Source of the DNA: Williamsia faeni | GTDB lineage: Bacteria > Actinomycetota > Actinomycetes > Mycobacteriales > Mycobacteriaceae | Length of the DNA: 64,000 nucleotides | Assembly (NCBI GenBank): GCA_003202005.1 | Contig: QJJF01000001.1 | Location: 29,005 to 93,004 of the forward strand | Direction of reading: 5' to 3' | In this document: positions 7,929 to 16,143 of the stretch, piece after piece | Position numbering within the stretch: position 1 is the stretch's first letter | How the letters are laid out: every line of letters begins with the position of its first letter | Notes under the pieces: generated by a model | What the model was told of the DNA's origin: nothing | What the model saw: the letters and a program-made list of their open reading frames with translations, nothing else | The model's database searches: none | Program-made: the position numbers and the translations under genes

Positions 7929-8546
7929 GTGACCGCCCCCATCGGCCGCCGTCCGACGACCACCAAGTCGAAGATCACCGATGCGGCGATCGACCTGTTC
8001 ACCGAAGCCGGGTTCGACGAGACCAGCGTGGATGACGTCGCCGCGGCAGCAGGCATCGCCAGGCGCACCCTCTTCCGGTACTACCCGTCGAAGAACGCCA
8101 TCGCCTGGGGTGACTTCGACGAGCACCTCCACGACATGCGCCGCCTACTGGCCGAGGTCCCCGCCGACATGCCCGTGTCCGAAGCGCTGCGCAAAGCCCT
8201 GCTGGCCTTCAATCAGGTACCGGCCGATTACCGCGATCACCACCGTAAACGGATGCGCCTGCTCTTGGGTGTCCCTGCGCTGCAAGCACATTCGATGCTG
8301 ATGTACACCGGCTGGCGAGAGGTCGTCGCCGAGTTCGTGGCCTCGCGCACCGGTACGCGGCCTGGCGATCATGTACCGCAGACCGTCGCGTGGACGCTCC
8401 TGGCCACCGCGCTCGCTGCCTACGAGCAATGGCTGGCCGACCCTGATTCCGATCTCGACGAATTGCTCACACGCGGTACCCGGGTGTTGAGTGATGGATT
8501 GAACAGTGCGCTGGCATCGATCTCAGCTGCTGCTAATCTGAACTAG
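7929..8546 (+). CDS. mftR: MftR, mycofactocin TetR-family regulator
   Basis: This 205-residue TetR protein has an N-terminal helix-turn-helix (SVDDVAAAAGIARRTLFRYYPSK in pieces, residues about 34-56), followed by WGDFDEHL, ALLAFNQVP and MYTGWREVVAEFVA. The WGDFD and TLFRYYPSKN signatures are those I associate with mycofactocin-system regulators. It would repress the mft genes and, by analogy to M. smegmatis MftR, respond to acyl-CoA. The only in-frame start after an upstream stop is GTG at 7929; no good ribosome binding site is visible. It is three genes from mftA and on the opposite strand, whereas the usual position is next to mftA. Confidence 0.82.
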   Translation: MTAPIGRRPTTTKSKITDAAIDLFTEAGFDETSVDDVAAAAGIARRTLFRYYPSKNAIAWGDFDEHLHDMRRLLAEVPADMPVSEALRKALLAFNQVPADYRDHHRKRMRLLLGVPALQAHSMLMYTGWREVVAEFVASRTGTRPGDHVPQTVAWTLLATALAAYEQWLADPDSDLDELLTRGTRVLSDGLNSALASISAAANLN

Positions 8547-8599
8547 AACGTGTTCCTGTTTTGTGGCATCCAGAGTTTGTGGTTCGAGGAGGTACGCCG

Positions 8600-9649
8600 G
8601 TGACAGTCACCCCACACAGCACCCGCAGTGTTGTGCTGACCGTGGCCGAGGTGGTCGACGAGACCAGTGACGCGAAGTCTCTGGTCTTCGACGTCCCCGA
8701 CGATGCCGCCGACCGGTTCGACTACCGACCAGGGCAGTTCCTGACGCTTCGGATCCCGAGCGAGATGACCGGATCAGTGGCCCGTTGCTATTCCCTGTCA
8801 TCGTCTCCGTTCGGCGATGAGAAGCCCAAGGTCACTGTCAAGCGGACGGCCGATGGCTACGGATCGAACTGGATCTGCGACCACGTCGCTGCCGGTGACC
8901 AGATCGAGGCCCTCCCCCCGTCCGGTGTTTTCACACCGACCGACCTCGATGCACCGATCCTGCTGCTCGGCGCCGGCAGCGGTATAACCCCGGTGATGTC
9001 GATCCTCAAATCCGTACTCGCCAAGGGCAGCGGCCGATTGGTCCTCGTCTACGCCAATCGCGGCGAGAACGATGTGATCTTCGGGTCCGAACTGAAGGAT
9101 CTGCAGCACCGGTACCCGCAGCGGCTCACCATCGTCCACTGGCTCGAATCGGTGCAGGGGCTGCCGTCCGCCGAGAAACTCGCCACGCTGCTCCGGCCGT
9201 TCAAGGCCTATCACGCCTATATGTGCGGTCCCGGCCCGTTCATGGATGCCGTACACAAAGCCCTTGCCGCCGTGGAGATGTCGCACCATCAAGTGCATGC
9301 CGAGGTCTTCACATCGCTGGCCGGCGACCCCTTCGAGGACGTCGCGCCCGCGGAACTCACCGAGGAGCAGCTCGCCGACGCGGCATCCGTCGAGGTCGAA
9401 CTCGACGGCGAAGTTCACCAATTGTCCTGGCCCAAAAGCCAGACGCTGGTCGACATCATGCTCAGTGCGGGTCTCGACGTGCCCTACTCGTGCCGCGAGG
9501 GCGAGTGCGGATCATGTGCCTGCACCCTCACCGAGGGAACTGTCGACATGGAGCACATCGGAGCCCTCGACGAAGAGGACGTCGCCGACGGCTACATCCT
9601 CGGGTGTCAGGCACGGCCGACGTCACCGGTCCTCAAGATCGAGTTCTGA
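8600..9649 (+). CDS. KshB-like ferredoxin reductase (FAD, NAD and [2Fe-2S] domains)
   Basis: The 349-residue protein has three domains: a flavin-binding barrel with RCYSLSSSP, an NAD-binding domain with LLGAGSGITPVMS and MCGPGPFMDAVH, and a C-terminal plant-type ferredoxin with CREGECGSCAC plus a distant Cys (ILGCQARP). This is the layout of KshB (3-ketosteroid 9-alpha-hydroxylase reductase) and related phenylacetyl-CoA or ring-hydroxylating oxygenase reductases. It passes electrons from NAD(P)H to an oxygenase that is not seen nearby. The GTG start has GAGGAGGT upstream. It ends six bases from the convergent AlkD-like gene. Confidence 0.82.
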   Translation: MTVTPHSTRSVVLTVAEVVDETSDAKSLVFDVPDDAADRFDYRPGQFLTLRIPSEMTGSVARCYSLSSSPFGDEKPKVTVKRTADGYGSNWICDHVAAGDQIEALPPSGVFTPTDLDAPILLLGAGSGITPVMSILKSVLAKGSGRLVLVYANRGENDVIFGSELKDLQHRYPQRLTIVHWLESVQGLPSAEKLATLLRPFKAYHAYMCGPGPFMDAVHKALAAVEMSHHQVHAEVFTSLAGDPFEDVAPAELTEEQLADAASVEVELDGEVHQLSWPKSQTLVDIMLSAGLDVPYSCREGECGSCACTLTEGTVDMEHIGALDEEDVADGYILGCQARPTSPVLKIEF

Positions 9650-9655
9650 CACCGG

Positions 9656-10399
9656 TCACCGGAGTCCGCGATAGTGGGCTCGCTGCCCGGGCTCGAGGTG
9701 CTCTGTCGCGTAACTCAGTGCGGTACGGCCCATCTGGGCGGCATGGTCCTCGAGAAAATCGAGAAGCAACGCCCGGTCCACCCTCTTGCCCATCTCACGC
9801 AGCATCCAGCCGACCGCTTTCTGGATGAGGTCGCGGTGGTCGTCGAGGATCCGCGGCGCCAGTTCCAGAATCGGTGCGGCGTCGCCGTTTTTGATGAATG
9901 CGGCCGTCGCGATGATGGCCACGCGCCGGCGCCACAGGTCTTTCTCCGCGACGAGGTCGAGCAGGCCGTCGAAGTCGTGTCCCACCATCGACGCCCCCAG
10001 GATGTACTCGGCCGAGGAGTCCACCAGATCCCAGTTGTTGACCCGCCCGTCGAACACCGCCTGCAGGTAGAAATCCACCCAGGCCTGACGGTCCTCGGCG
10101 GTCGCAGCCTTCTCGAATCCACTGCGCAACAAGAACAATCCGGTCAGACGATGTTCGTGGACATCGCTGTCCAGCAATGTGCGGACGCCATCTCGATCCA
10201 GACCGCGAAACTGCCTGGCGACCCGGCGTTGAGCCGGTACGGTCACGCCGACGAAGCGGTCGCCCTCGCCGTATTGCCCGGGGGCGGTCTTGAAGAACCC
10301 GGCCGAGTGCAGTGCGCGGTCGGGGTCACCGAGCGCGTCGATGGCCGCCTTCACCGCGGCGGCGCTGTGCCTGCGGTCGGCCGGGGCGGCCCGCGACAT
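9656..10399 (-). CDS. DNA alkylation repair protein, AlkD-like (HEAT-like repeats)
   Basis: The 247-residue all-helical protein matches the AlkD/AlkC-type DNA glycosylase family: FFKTAPGQYGEGDRFVGVTVP at the N terminus, then helical repeats with VNNWDLVDSSAEYILG and RRVAIIATAAFIKNG. AlkD excises N3- and N7-alkylpurines without flipping the base. The W-D pair in NNWDLVD is the family's active-site region. Its ATG overlaps the stop codon of the upstream FAD reductase by one base (TGATG), so the two are co-translated despite unrelated jobs. Confidence 0.88.
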   Translation of the reverse strand: MSRAAPADRRHSAAAVKAAIDALGDPDRALHSAGFFKTAPGQYGEGDRFVGVTVPAQRRVARQFRGLDRDGVRTLLDSDVHEHRLTGLFLLRSGFEKAATAEDRQAWVDFYLQAVFDGRVNNWDLVDSSAEYILGASMVGHDFDGLLDLVAEKDLWRRRVAIIATAAFIKNGDAAPILELAPRILDDHRDLIQKAVGWMLREMGKRVDRALLLDFLEDHAAQMGRTALSYATEHLEPGQRAHYRGLR

Positions 10400-11604
10400 C
10401 AGCCCAGGAGGTCCGAGATCTGGGTCTGGACAAGCAGTTTGGCGCGCATCTTCATCACCGCGGCCGGCTTGCCCGCACCGACCACCGCGGTGAAGATGCC
10501 GTCGCGGCTGTAGTAGACCACGAACTTGCCGTCTTCTTCGAGGACCACGTGCACATCGTCCTCGCCGGACGGATGGCCCAGGGCCTGAATCTTCACCTCG
10601 AACTGATCGCTCCAGAAATACGCGACAGCAGGCCGCGGATTCTCGACCACAACACCGAGGATTGCGTTGGCAACCTTGCTCGCCTGCTCGACCACGTTGT
10701 TCCAGTGCTCGACCCGCGACGGCACACCGGCCGCATCTTTCCAGTTCGCGACATCACCGAGTGCGTAGACATCGGGCGCGCTGGTCCGGCCTTCGCTGTC
10801 GCAGGCGATACCGCCGCCGACGGTGCGGTCGGCGAGTTCGATGCCGGAGCCGTCGAGGTAGTCGATGACCGGTGTCGATCCGATGCCGAGCACCACGATG
10901 TCGGCCGGCAGCACGGTCCCGTCGGACAGCTCGACGCCGGTGACCTTGCCGTTTTCGCTGGGCAGGCCGGTCACGCCGATTCCGGTGCGGACCTCGATGC
11001 CGCGGTCGGTGAGGATGCGGCCGACCATGTTGCCGACCTTCTCCCCCAACGCCACGGCCATCGGAGCCGGAGCCGGCTCAACCACGGTGACCTCCAGACC
11101 ACGCGTCGTCAGGCTCGCGGCAACCTCACAACCGATGAATCCGGCGCCGACAACCACCGCGCGGGTGGCGCCGTCGATCTCCGAACGCAGTGAGTGGGAA
11201 TCGTCGACGGTGCGCAGCACGTGGACGCCGGCCAGCCCTTCGGCGAACGGCAGACTCCGCGGAGCCAGGCCGGTCGACAGGACCAGCGAGCTGTAGGCGA
11301 TCGTTTCCGATTCGCCGCCGACTGCGGGCTGCACCGTGATGGTGTGGGCAGCGGTGTCGATCGCGGTGACCAGCGTTCCGGTCCGCAGGTCGATCTTGTT
11401 CTCGACATAGAAGTCGTCGGGCTTGAGGTCGACCCGGTCCTGCTCCCCGACCAGTACCGACTTGGACAGCGGGGGCCGGTCGTACGGCGCGTAGTCCTCT
11501 TTACCGATCAGGATGAGGTCGCCCTCATAGCCTTCGCTGCGGAGGTCGTCGACCACCCGTGCACCACCGAGTCCGGCTCCGACAATCACAATCGCGGCAC
11601 TCAT
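10399..11604 (-). CDS. NAD(P)H:ferredoxin/rubredoxin reductase (FAD)
   Basis: The 401-residue flavoprotein has two Rossmann motifs, IVIVGAGLGGARV at the N terminus (FAD) and AVVVGAGFIGCEVA near the middle (NAD), plus PPLSKSVL and the C-terminal VYALGDVANW. This is the class of ferredoxin/rubredoxin reductases that serve P450s and Rieske oxygenases. A C-terminal reductase dimerisation domain follows. The ATG at 11604 is placed directly before the first Rossmann strand. It lies 42 bases after the Mam-like genes and could supply electrons to the P450 at the head of that operon; that link is inference. Confidence 0.88.
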   Translation of the reverse strand: MSAAIVIVGAGLGGARVVDDLRSEGYEGDLILIGKEDYAPYDRPPLSKSVLVGEQDRVDLKPDDFYVENKIDLRTGTLVTAIDTAAHTITVQPAVGGESETIAYSSLVLSTGLAPRSLPFAEGLAGVHVLRTVDDSHSLRSEIDGATRAVVVGAGFIGCEVAASLTTRGLEVTVVEPAPAPMAVALGEKVGNMVGRILTDRGIEVRTGIGVTGLPSENGKVTGVELSDGTVLPADIVVLGIGSTPVIDYLDGSGIELADRTVGGGIACDSEGRTSAPDVYALGDVANWKDAAGVPSRVEHWNNVVEQASKVANAILGVVVENPRPAVAYFWSDQFEVKIQALGHPSGEDDVHVVLEEDGKFVVYYSRDGIFTAVVGAGKPAAVMKMRAKLLVQTQISDLLG

Positions 11605-11646
11605 CGCCACACCTCGCATCCCTACTTGGAGTTTGATCCGCCCGCT

Positions 11647-12174
11647 TTAGCCCGGCCCAACAGGTTGCAGCCCGGCAAGCAGCCAATTGCCGTCGACCTT
11701 ACGCATGTCTGCCCACCTTGTGACAGCCACCACCTGTTGTTGCGGCTGTGCCGCGGGCAACGTGATGTCCTGATTGACGAACACCAGCACCCGGGCGCTG
11801 TTGTCGTCCATGTCGGCTACCCCCGTGGCGAGAACCTGCGCCGTCATCTGCGCCCCGGACTCGACCGCGGTCGGCAGCACCACGCCGGGGCCCTGACTCC
11901 GGAACTCCAACAGCAACCGGCCGGTGAGCCGAGCACCGACGGTCTCCTGCGCGGCGGTGAGCGTATCCGGCCGGAATGTCATCAACGCGGTCACCGCGTC
12001 GGCGGTGGCCAGCTGCACTTCTTGACGTTCGCCTTCGTCGGCACGCCCGGACACGGGAGGTCCGATGAACCCGACGACCGCAATCGCCGAGAGCACCATC
12101 AGTGCGACGACCAGCAGTGCGCCGACGACCCGTCGGCGCACCGGCATGGCGCGTAGGGCGGAGACAGGTTTCAT
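11647..12174 (-). CDS. Mce-associated membrane protein-like (Mam), 1 of 4
   Basis: The 175-residue protein has a short basic N terminus, one transmembrane segment at about 17-37, and an extracytoplasmic NTF2-like domain ending with RWADMRKVDGNWLLAGLQPV, a pattern seen in Mce-associated proteins. Such proteins associate with Mce lipid importers at the inner membrane. No mce genes are in the window. It overlaps the upstream gene by four bases. Confidence 0.7.
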   Translation of the reverse strand: MKPVSALRAMPVRRRVVGALLVVALMVLSAIAVVGFIGPPVSGRADEGERQEVQLATADAVTALMTFRPDTLTAAQETVGARLTGRLLLEFRSQGPGVVLPTAVESGAQMTAQVLATGVADMDDNSARVLVFVNQDITLPAAQPQQQVVAVTRWADMRKVDGNWLLAGLQPVGPG

Positions 12175-12788
12175 TGCAACTCGGTCCGATCGATGGTCCA
12201 GTGGTCACCGGAATCCTTCATGGTCACGAGCAAGGCCACGCGACTCTGCGAAGGATCTGCACCCAGCACGGTCGGATTGGTGCCCTCTGCCACGACCAGC
12301 ACCTGGGCGCTTCCACCGTCGACCTCACCGACGATCCCGGCGGACAGCACCTGTCCGGTACTCGGGACCCGAAGTTCACCGATCACCTCGACCAGCTGCT
12401 CACGCGAGTCCTCCAGCCTCTGGCGTTGCTCGCCGGAGGTGACCGCGATTGCCTGATCGACGAACTCCTCGGGATGCGACGGATCGATCGTCAGCATCGT
12501 CGCCACCGCCGAGCGGGTGTCGTCGAGCACGGCCTCATCGCGGTCGCGGTCGGCTTCCGCGCCGTGATGCGCGATGAGCAGGACAATCGTGATGACCACC
12601 AGAACCAGTGCCACGATCGCACCGGCGACGACGGTCAGCCACAGTCGGCCCCGTCGACGTTCGGTGCGCGCCTCGATCGCCGGCGCTGCCGTGGCCCTGG
12701 CCTGCTTGGCCGCGGTACCGGCAAGGGCCACGCGCTGCCGCGCCTTGTCGACCCGGTGCGAGGCCGCGGACATCGGTTGTTCGCTCAC
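12171..12788 (-). CDS. Mce-associated membrane protein-like (Mam), 2 of 4
   Basis: The 205-residue protein has about 48 charged cytoplasmic residues rich in Ala, Arg and Lys, a transmembrane helix at roughly 49-71 (WLTVVAGAIVALVLVVITIV), and an outside domain with VEVIGELRVPSTGQVLSAGIVGEV and the terminal WTIDRTEL. I chose the GTG at 12788, which overlaps the upstream stop (GTGA); an ATG at 12773 is an alternative. It is similar in plan to its three neighbours, so the group looks like paralogues from tandem duplication. Confidence 0.68.
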   Translation of the reverse strand: MSEQPMSAASHRVDKARQRVALAGTAAKQARATAAPAIEARTERRRGRLWLTVVAGAIVALVLVVITIVLLIAHHGAEADRDRDEAVLDDTRSAVATMLTIDPSHPEEFVDQAIAVTSGEQRQRLEDSREQLVEVIGELRVPSTGQVLSAGIVGEVDGGSAQVLVVAEGTNPTVLGADPSQSRVALLVTMKDSGDHWTIDRTELQ

Positions 12789-13252
12789 AACACCTCGTCC
12801 GCACGGGCGATCTTCCACTGACCGCCGGTTCGTTCGAGGTGGACATCGACCACCTTGGTGACCGTGGTCGCCTCGGCGCCCGGCACCGTCTCGGTGACCA
12901 GCGCGGACACCACGGCGTCGGCGTTGTCTTCTGCAACCGCGGAGATGCCGGTGTGCACCGGATTCCACACGATGGAGACTCCGGCGGGAGGCTCGGTGTC
13001 CAGGACGGCGGCATACTGCTGTGCAAACTCGTCGGTCACCGCCGCCCGGGCCTGAACCCGGTCGTCCCGGTCGGCAGTGGAAGAAAACAGTTGGGCCACA
13101 AGCGGACCCGCCTGCCGGGCGACCTCGGCCCGGTTGTCGGACAGTTGCTGATCCCGGGCATGCAGCTGCCAGGCGGCGCCCAACGCCACCGAACAGACAA
13201 CAACCACCAGCACCGCGACGACAGCCGCAATGATCGGCTTACGAAGGCTCAT
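12785..13252 (-). CDS. Mce-associated membrane protein-like (Mam), 3 of 4
   Basis: The smallest of the four, 155 residues: a transmembrane segment at about 7-27, then an extracytoplasmic domain with SIVWNPVHTGISAVAEDNADAVV in its middle and VDVHLERTGGQWKIARADEVL at the end. The closing W-K-I strand is shared with the neighbouring proteins. Both ends overlap neighbours by four bases. Confidence 0.68.
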   Translation of the reverse strand: MSLRKPIIAAVVAVLVVVVCSVALGAAWQLHARDQQLSDNRAEVARQAGPLVAQLFSSTADRDDRVQARAAVTDEFAQQYAAVLDTEPPAGVSIVWNPVHTGISAVAEDNADAVVSALVTETVPGAEATTVTKVVDVHLERTGGQWKIARADEVL

Positions 13253-13875
13253 CCGAAGAACTCCAGTGCCGAGATCTTCAGGGAACCGCCGTCCGGCACC
13301 ATGTCCACCTGGACGCGGAACCGGCGTGGCACCGGCTCGGCCGAACCGGCGTCCGTGAGGTCGCTGCGCACGGTGATCGCGGCCGTCACGATCAATGTGG
13401 CCCGGTCACCCGATCTCGATGACATCCCCACCCCGTCGACCGTGCCGGTCCCCACAGCACCGATCTGCGTGACGAATTGCGTATACGCATCGACCGATTG
13501 GGCGAACTCGTCTTCGAACTCTCCGGTCGCGCCGGCCAGGATCTGCGCCGATCTCGGGTCACCGCCATCGGGGGTGAGCAGCACCTGAACGCGAGCCGCC
13601 GCTGCCCGCATGTAGTCGTCGTCGCTGTAACCGCTGTCGGACTCGGCGTAGCGGAATACACCGACGCCCGCTGCCACCGCTGCGATCACCACCAACGCAG
13701 AAAGAATCAGCAACCACTTCGGGCGTCTCTTCCGTTCCCGGTCGCCGAGTTCGATCTCCAGCTCCGCCAACGCGGTGCGGGCGTCACGCAACTCGGACTG
13801 CGCCGCTGCATCGGCTTTGATCAGGGCACGCTGCGATGCGGGAGCAGCGGTCAGCAGCGCGCGAACGTTGAGCAC
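13249..13875 (-). CDS. Mce-associated membrane protein-like (Mam), 4 of 4
   Basis: About 208 residues from the GTG at 13875, which lies four bases after the fadD stop; an in-frame start at 13914 would overlap fadD by 35 bases. A predicted coiled-coil stretch (SELRDARTALAELEIELGDRERKRR in part) precedes a transmembrane helix at roughly 53-73 and an extracytoplasmic domain ending in LKISALEFFG. A coiled coil followed by one helix is common in Mam proteins. Confidence 0.68.
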   Translation of the reverse strand: MLNVRALLTAAPASQRALIKADAAAQSELRDARTALAELEIELGDRERKRRPKWLLILSALVVIAAVAAGVGVFRYAESDSGYSDDDYMRAAAARVQVLLTPDGGDPRSAQILAGATGEFEDEFAQSVDAYTQFVTQIGAVGTGTVDGVGMSSRSGDRATLIVTAAITVRSDLTDAGSAEPVPRRFRVQVDMVPDGGSLKISALEFFG

Positions 13876-13879
13876 CGGT

Positions 13880-15520
13880 TCATCGTAGTGACTCGCTGCG
13901 CGCGACGAGAGCATCGAGCGTCAACTTGGTGACCTTGCCCTGCGCACCGCGCGGCAGCTCCGGCACGATCAGCACATCCCGAGGAACTCTCGACCGCGAG
14001 AGTTCGGTGCTGACATACGTTTTCACATCCGCCTCGTCGAGGCTCACGCCGTCACGCGGGACGACAAAGGCACGCAGGCGTTGACCGAAGTCGTCGTCGG
14101 CAACAGCCACCACCGCGACGTCGGAGATGTCGGGATGACGGCCGAGCGCGAGTTCGACTTCTTCCGGGAAGACGTTCTCGCCGCCCGAGATGATCATCCC
14201 GTCGCTGCGCCCCTCGACGAACAAGCGGCCCGCAGCATCGAGTCGGCCGGTGTCGCCGGTGTTGAGCATCCCGTCGAGCGTTTCCTTGGATGTGCCGTTG
14301 GTGTACTTGCTGATCTGGCTGCCCGACCGGACGTAGATCTGACCCGTCTGCCCCGCGGGCACCCGGACGCCCCCCGAAACGATGGCGACCTCGACACCCA
14401 GCGGCGGTCGCCCGGCGGTGGTCGGGGCCACCGCAAGGTCTTCCGGTGTCGCGATCGTGATGTACGACGCCTCGGTGGCGCCGTAGAGATTGTGCAGCAC
14501 ATGCCCGAACTGCTCCTGAACCGACCGCACCAGGGACTCATCGAGTTTGGCTCCACCCGACGCGATCAGGCGCAGCGTGGAACGGTCGACCCCGGACAAT
14601 TCGTCGGTATCGAGATCCATCAGCCGCCGCAACATGGTCGGGACCATCATCGCTGCGGTACAACGATGTTCGATCAGCAGCTCGAGCGAACTCTTTGCCT
14701 GGAAGCGGCGGTCCATGACCACGGTGGCCCCGGTCAGCAGACAGACCATCGTCGCCAGCAGACCCCAGCCGTGGAAGGCCGGGGCGGACATCAATACGCG
14801 GTCAGTGCCCCGGACCGCGATCTTCGAAACAAAACCCGCGGGCAACGACATCGCCGGTGCACCATCGCGCGGCGCACCCTTGGGGGCGCCGGTGCTGCCG
14901 CTGGTCAAGATGACCAACGACGACGTGTACGCCGGCGCTGCCGGCAATTCCGTCGACGCACTCGCGACCAGCTCGTCAATTGTCTTGGTATCAGCGGTGT
15001 CGACGGGTTCGTCGGTCCACGCGACGTAACGCCGAACACTCGGATCGATCAGTTCCAGAACCGGAGCGAACTCGGCATCGTGCAGGATCACGTCCACGTG
15101 TTCGCGCCCGACAACCTCCGCCATCTGCTTGGCACCGAGGTCGGTGTTGAGCAGCACCACGCGGGCGCCGAGGCCGGTGGCCGAGAGCAGACCGATCACG
15201 GCGTACCGGCTGTTGCGGCACATGACACCCACGGTCGGATGCTTGTCGGTCGGCAACACCGTGCGCAGATCATTGACCACCCCGTTGCACGTGCGCGCCA
15301 GGTCGGTGTACGTGAGAGACCCGTGGGGATCGATGATCGCCACCCGGTCGCCGTACATCAACCCGTAGACCGACGGACCCGCGGCCTCGCCCCCAGCGCG
15401 ACGCAGTTTGGCTATCTGCGGCAACAGTTTCGGGCTGGGCAATGCTCCGGCACGCCGCAACTCGCGGGCCGCAGATATCTCGGTCCGTATCTTGTGCAAT
15501 TTCGACATCCGGCGATTCAC
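13880..15520 (-). CDS. Long-chain fatty acid-CoA/AMP ligase (FadD)
   Basis: This 546-residue adenylate-forming enzyme has the P-loop TSGSTGAPKG at 206-215, the YGATEA aromatic/Thr motif, the hinge-side GDTGRLD and a C-terminal GAQGKVTK with the catalytic Lys. It activates a fatty acid to acyl-AMP and then acyl-CoA. The N-terminal extension with several basic helices (KLHKIRTEISAARELRR) resembles FadD12-like proteins. The GTG start overlaps the stop of the TetR gene (GTGA). Between a P450/TetR pair and four Mam proteins, it suggests uptake and activation of an exogenous lipid. Confidence 0.9.
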   Translation of the reverse strand: MNRRMSKLHKIRTEISAARELRRAGALPSPKLLPQIAKLRRAGGEAAGPSVYGLMYGDRVAIIDPHGSLTYTDLARTCNGVVNDLRTVLPTDKHPTVGVMCRNSRYAVIGLLSATGLGARVVLLNTDLGAKQMAEVVGREHVDVILHDAEFAPVLELIDPSVRRYVAWTDEPVDTADTKTIDELVASASTELPAAPAYTSSLVILTSGSTGAPKGAPRDGAPAMSLPAGFVSKIAVRGTDRVLMSAPAFHGWGLLATMVCLLTGATVVMDRRFQAKSSLELLIEHRCTAAMMVPTMLRRLMDLDTDELSGVDRSTLRLIASGGAKLDESLVRSVQEQFGHVLHNLYGATEASYITIATPEDLAVAPTTAGRPPLGVEVAIVSGGVRVPAGQTGQIYVRSGSQISKYTNGTSKETLDGMLNTGDTGRLDAAGRLFVEGRSDGMIISGGENVFPEEVELALGRHPDISDVAVVAVADDDFGQRLRAFVVPRDGVSLDEADVKTYVSTELSRSRVPRDVLIVPELPRGAQGKVTKLTLDALVARSESLR

Positions 15521-16143
15521 CTGACCATGGGTGCGAGGTAGCGCTGCGCGAACTCGCGCACCGACTCCGGGGACTGCCGCCCTTCATCGAGAGGCGGCGT
15601 GTCGAGAAACGAGATAACCAGGCGCACCAGGATTTCGGTGACCGCATGCAGATCATCGTCCGGCATCTGCGCACCGGCACCACGCAGCGTCTGCATGATC
15701 CGGCCGGTGACGATCTCGATGAACAGACCGGTCACCGACTTCGTGATCCCTTGCAGGGCATCACGTTCGTCGAGCATCATCCGCCGGATCAGCGGATCGT
15801 CGTTGACCATCTGCGCTCCGGCGACAAACGCCTCGACCACGCTGTCCTGCGGACCGTATCCGACGGTTGCCGCTTCGAGCATGCGCATCCCGTCGAGGTA
15901 TACGCGCTCGGCGACGCCCATCAGGAGCGCTTCCTTGTTGGGGAAACGTCGATACAGGGTACTGCGGCTGACCCCGGCCCGCTGGGCGACATCGTCGACA
16001 CCGGTCTTGCGAATCCCGTTCTCTTCGAACTCTTTACGGGCCGCTGTCAGGATCGCGTCCTCCTGCTCCTGCGGCGACTCGGTGTTGCGGACCTTTCGGG
16101 TTCCACCCACGCGCTCCGCCGTGCCCGGCACGTGCTGCGCCAT
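15517..16143 (-). CDS. TetR-family transcriptional regulator
   Basis: The 208-residue protein has a TetR DNA-binding domain (ILTAARKEFEENGIRKTGVD, then VSRSTLYRRFPNKEALL) in its N-terminal 80 residues and a helical ligand domain. Its ATG overlaps the P450 stop by one base (TGATG) and its stop overlaps the fadD start. Being inside the operon, it probably autoregulates the P450-fadD-mam unit in response to a lipid or acyl-CoA. Confidence 0.9.
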   Translation of the reverse strand: MAQHVPGTAERVGGTRKVRNTESPQEQEDAILTAARKEFEENGIRKTGVDDVAQRAGVSRSTLYRRFPNKEALLMGVAERVYLDGMRMLEAATVGYGPQDSVVEAFVAGAQMVNDDPLIRRMMLDERDALQGITKSVTGLFIEIVTGRIMQTLRGAGAQMPDDDLHAVTEILVRLVISFLDTPPLDEGRQSPESVREFAQRYLAPMVR

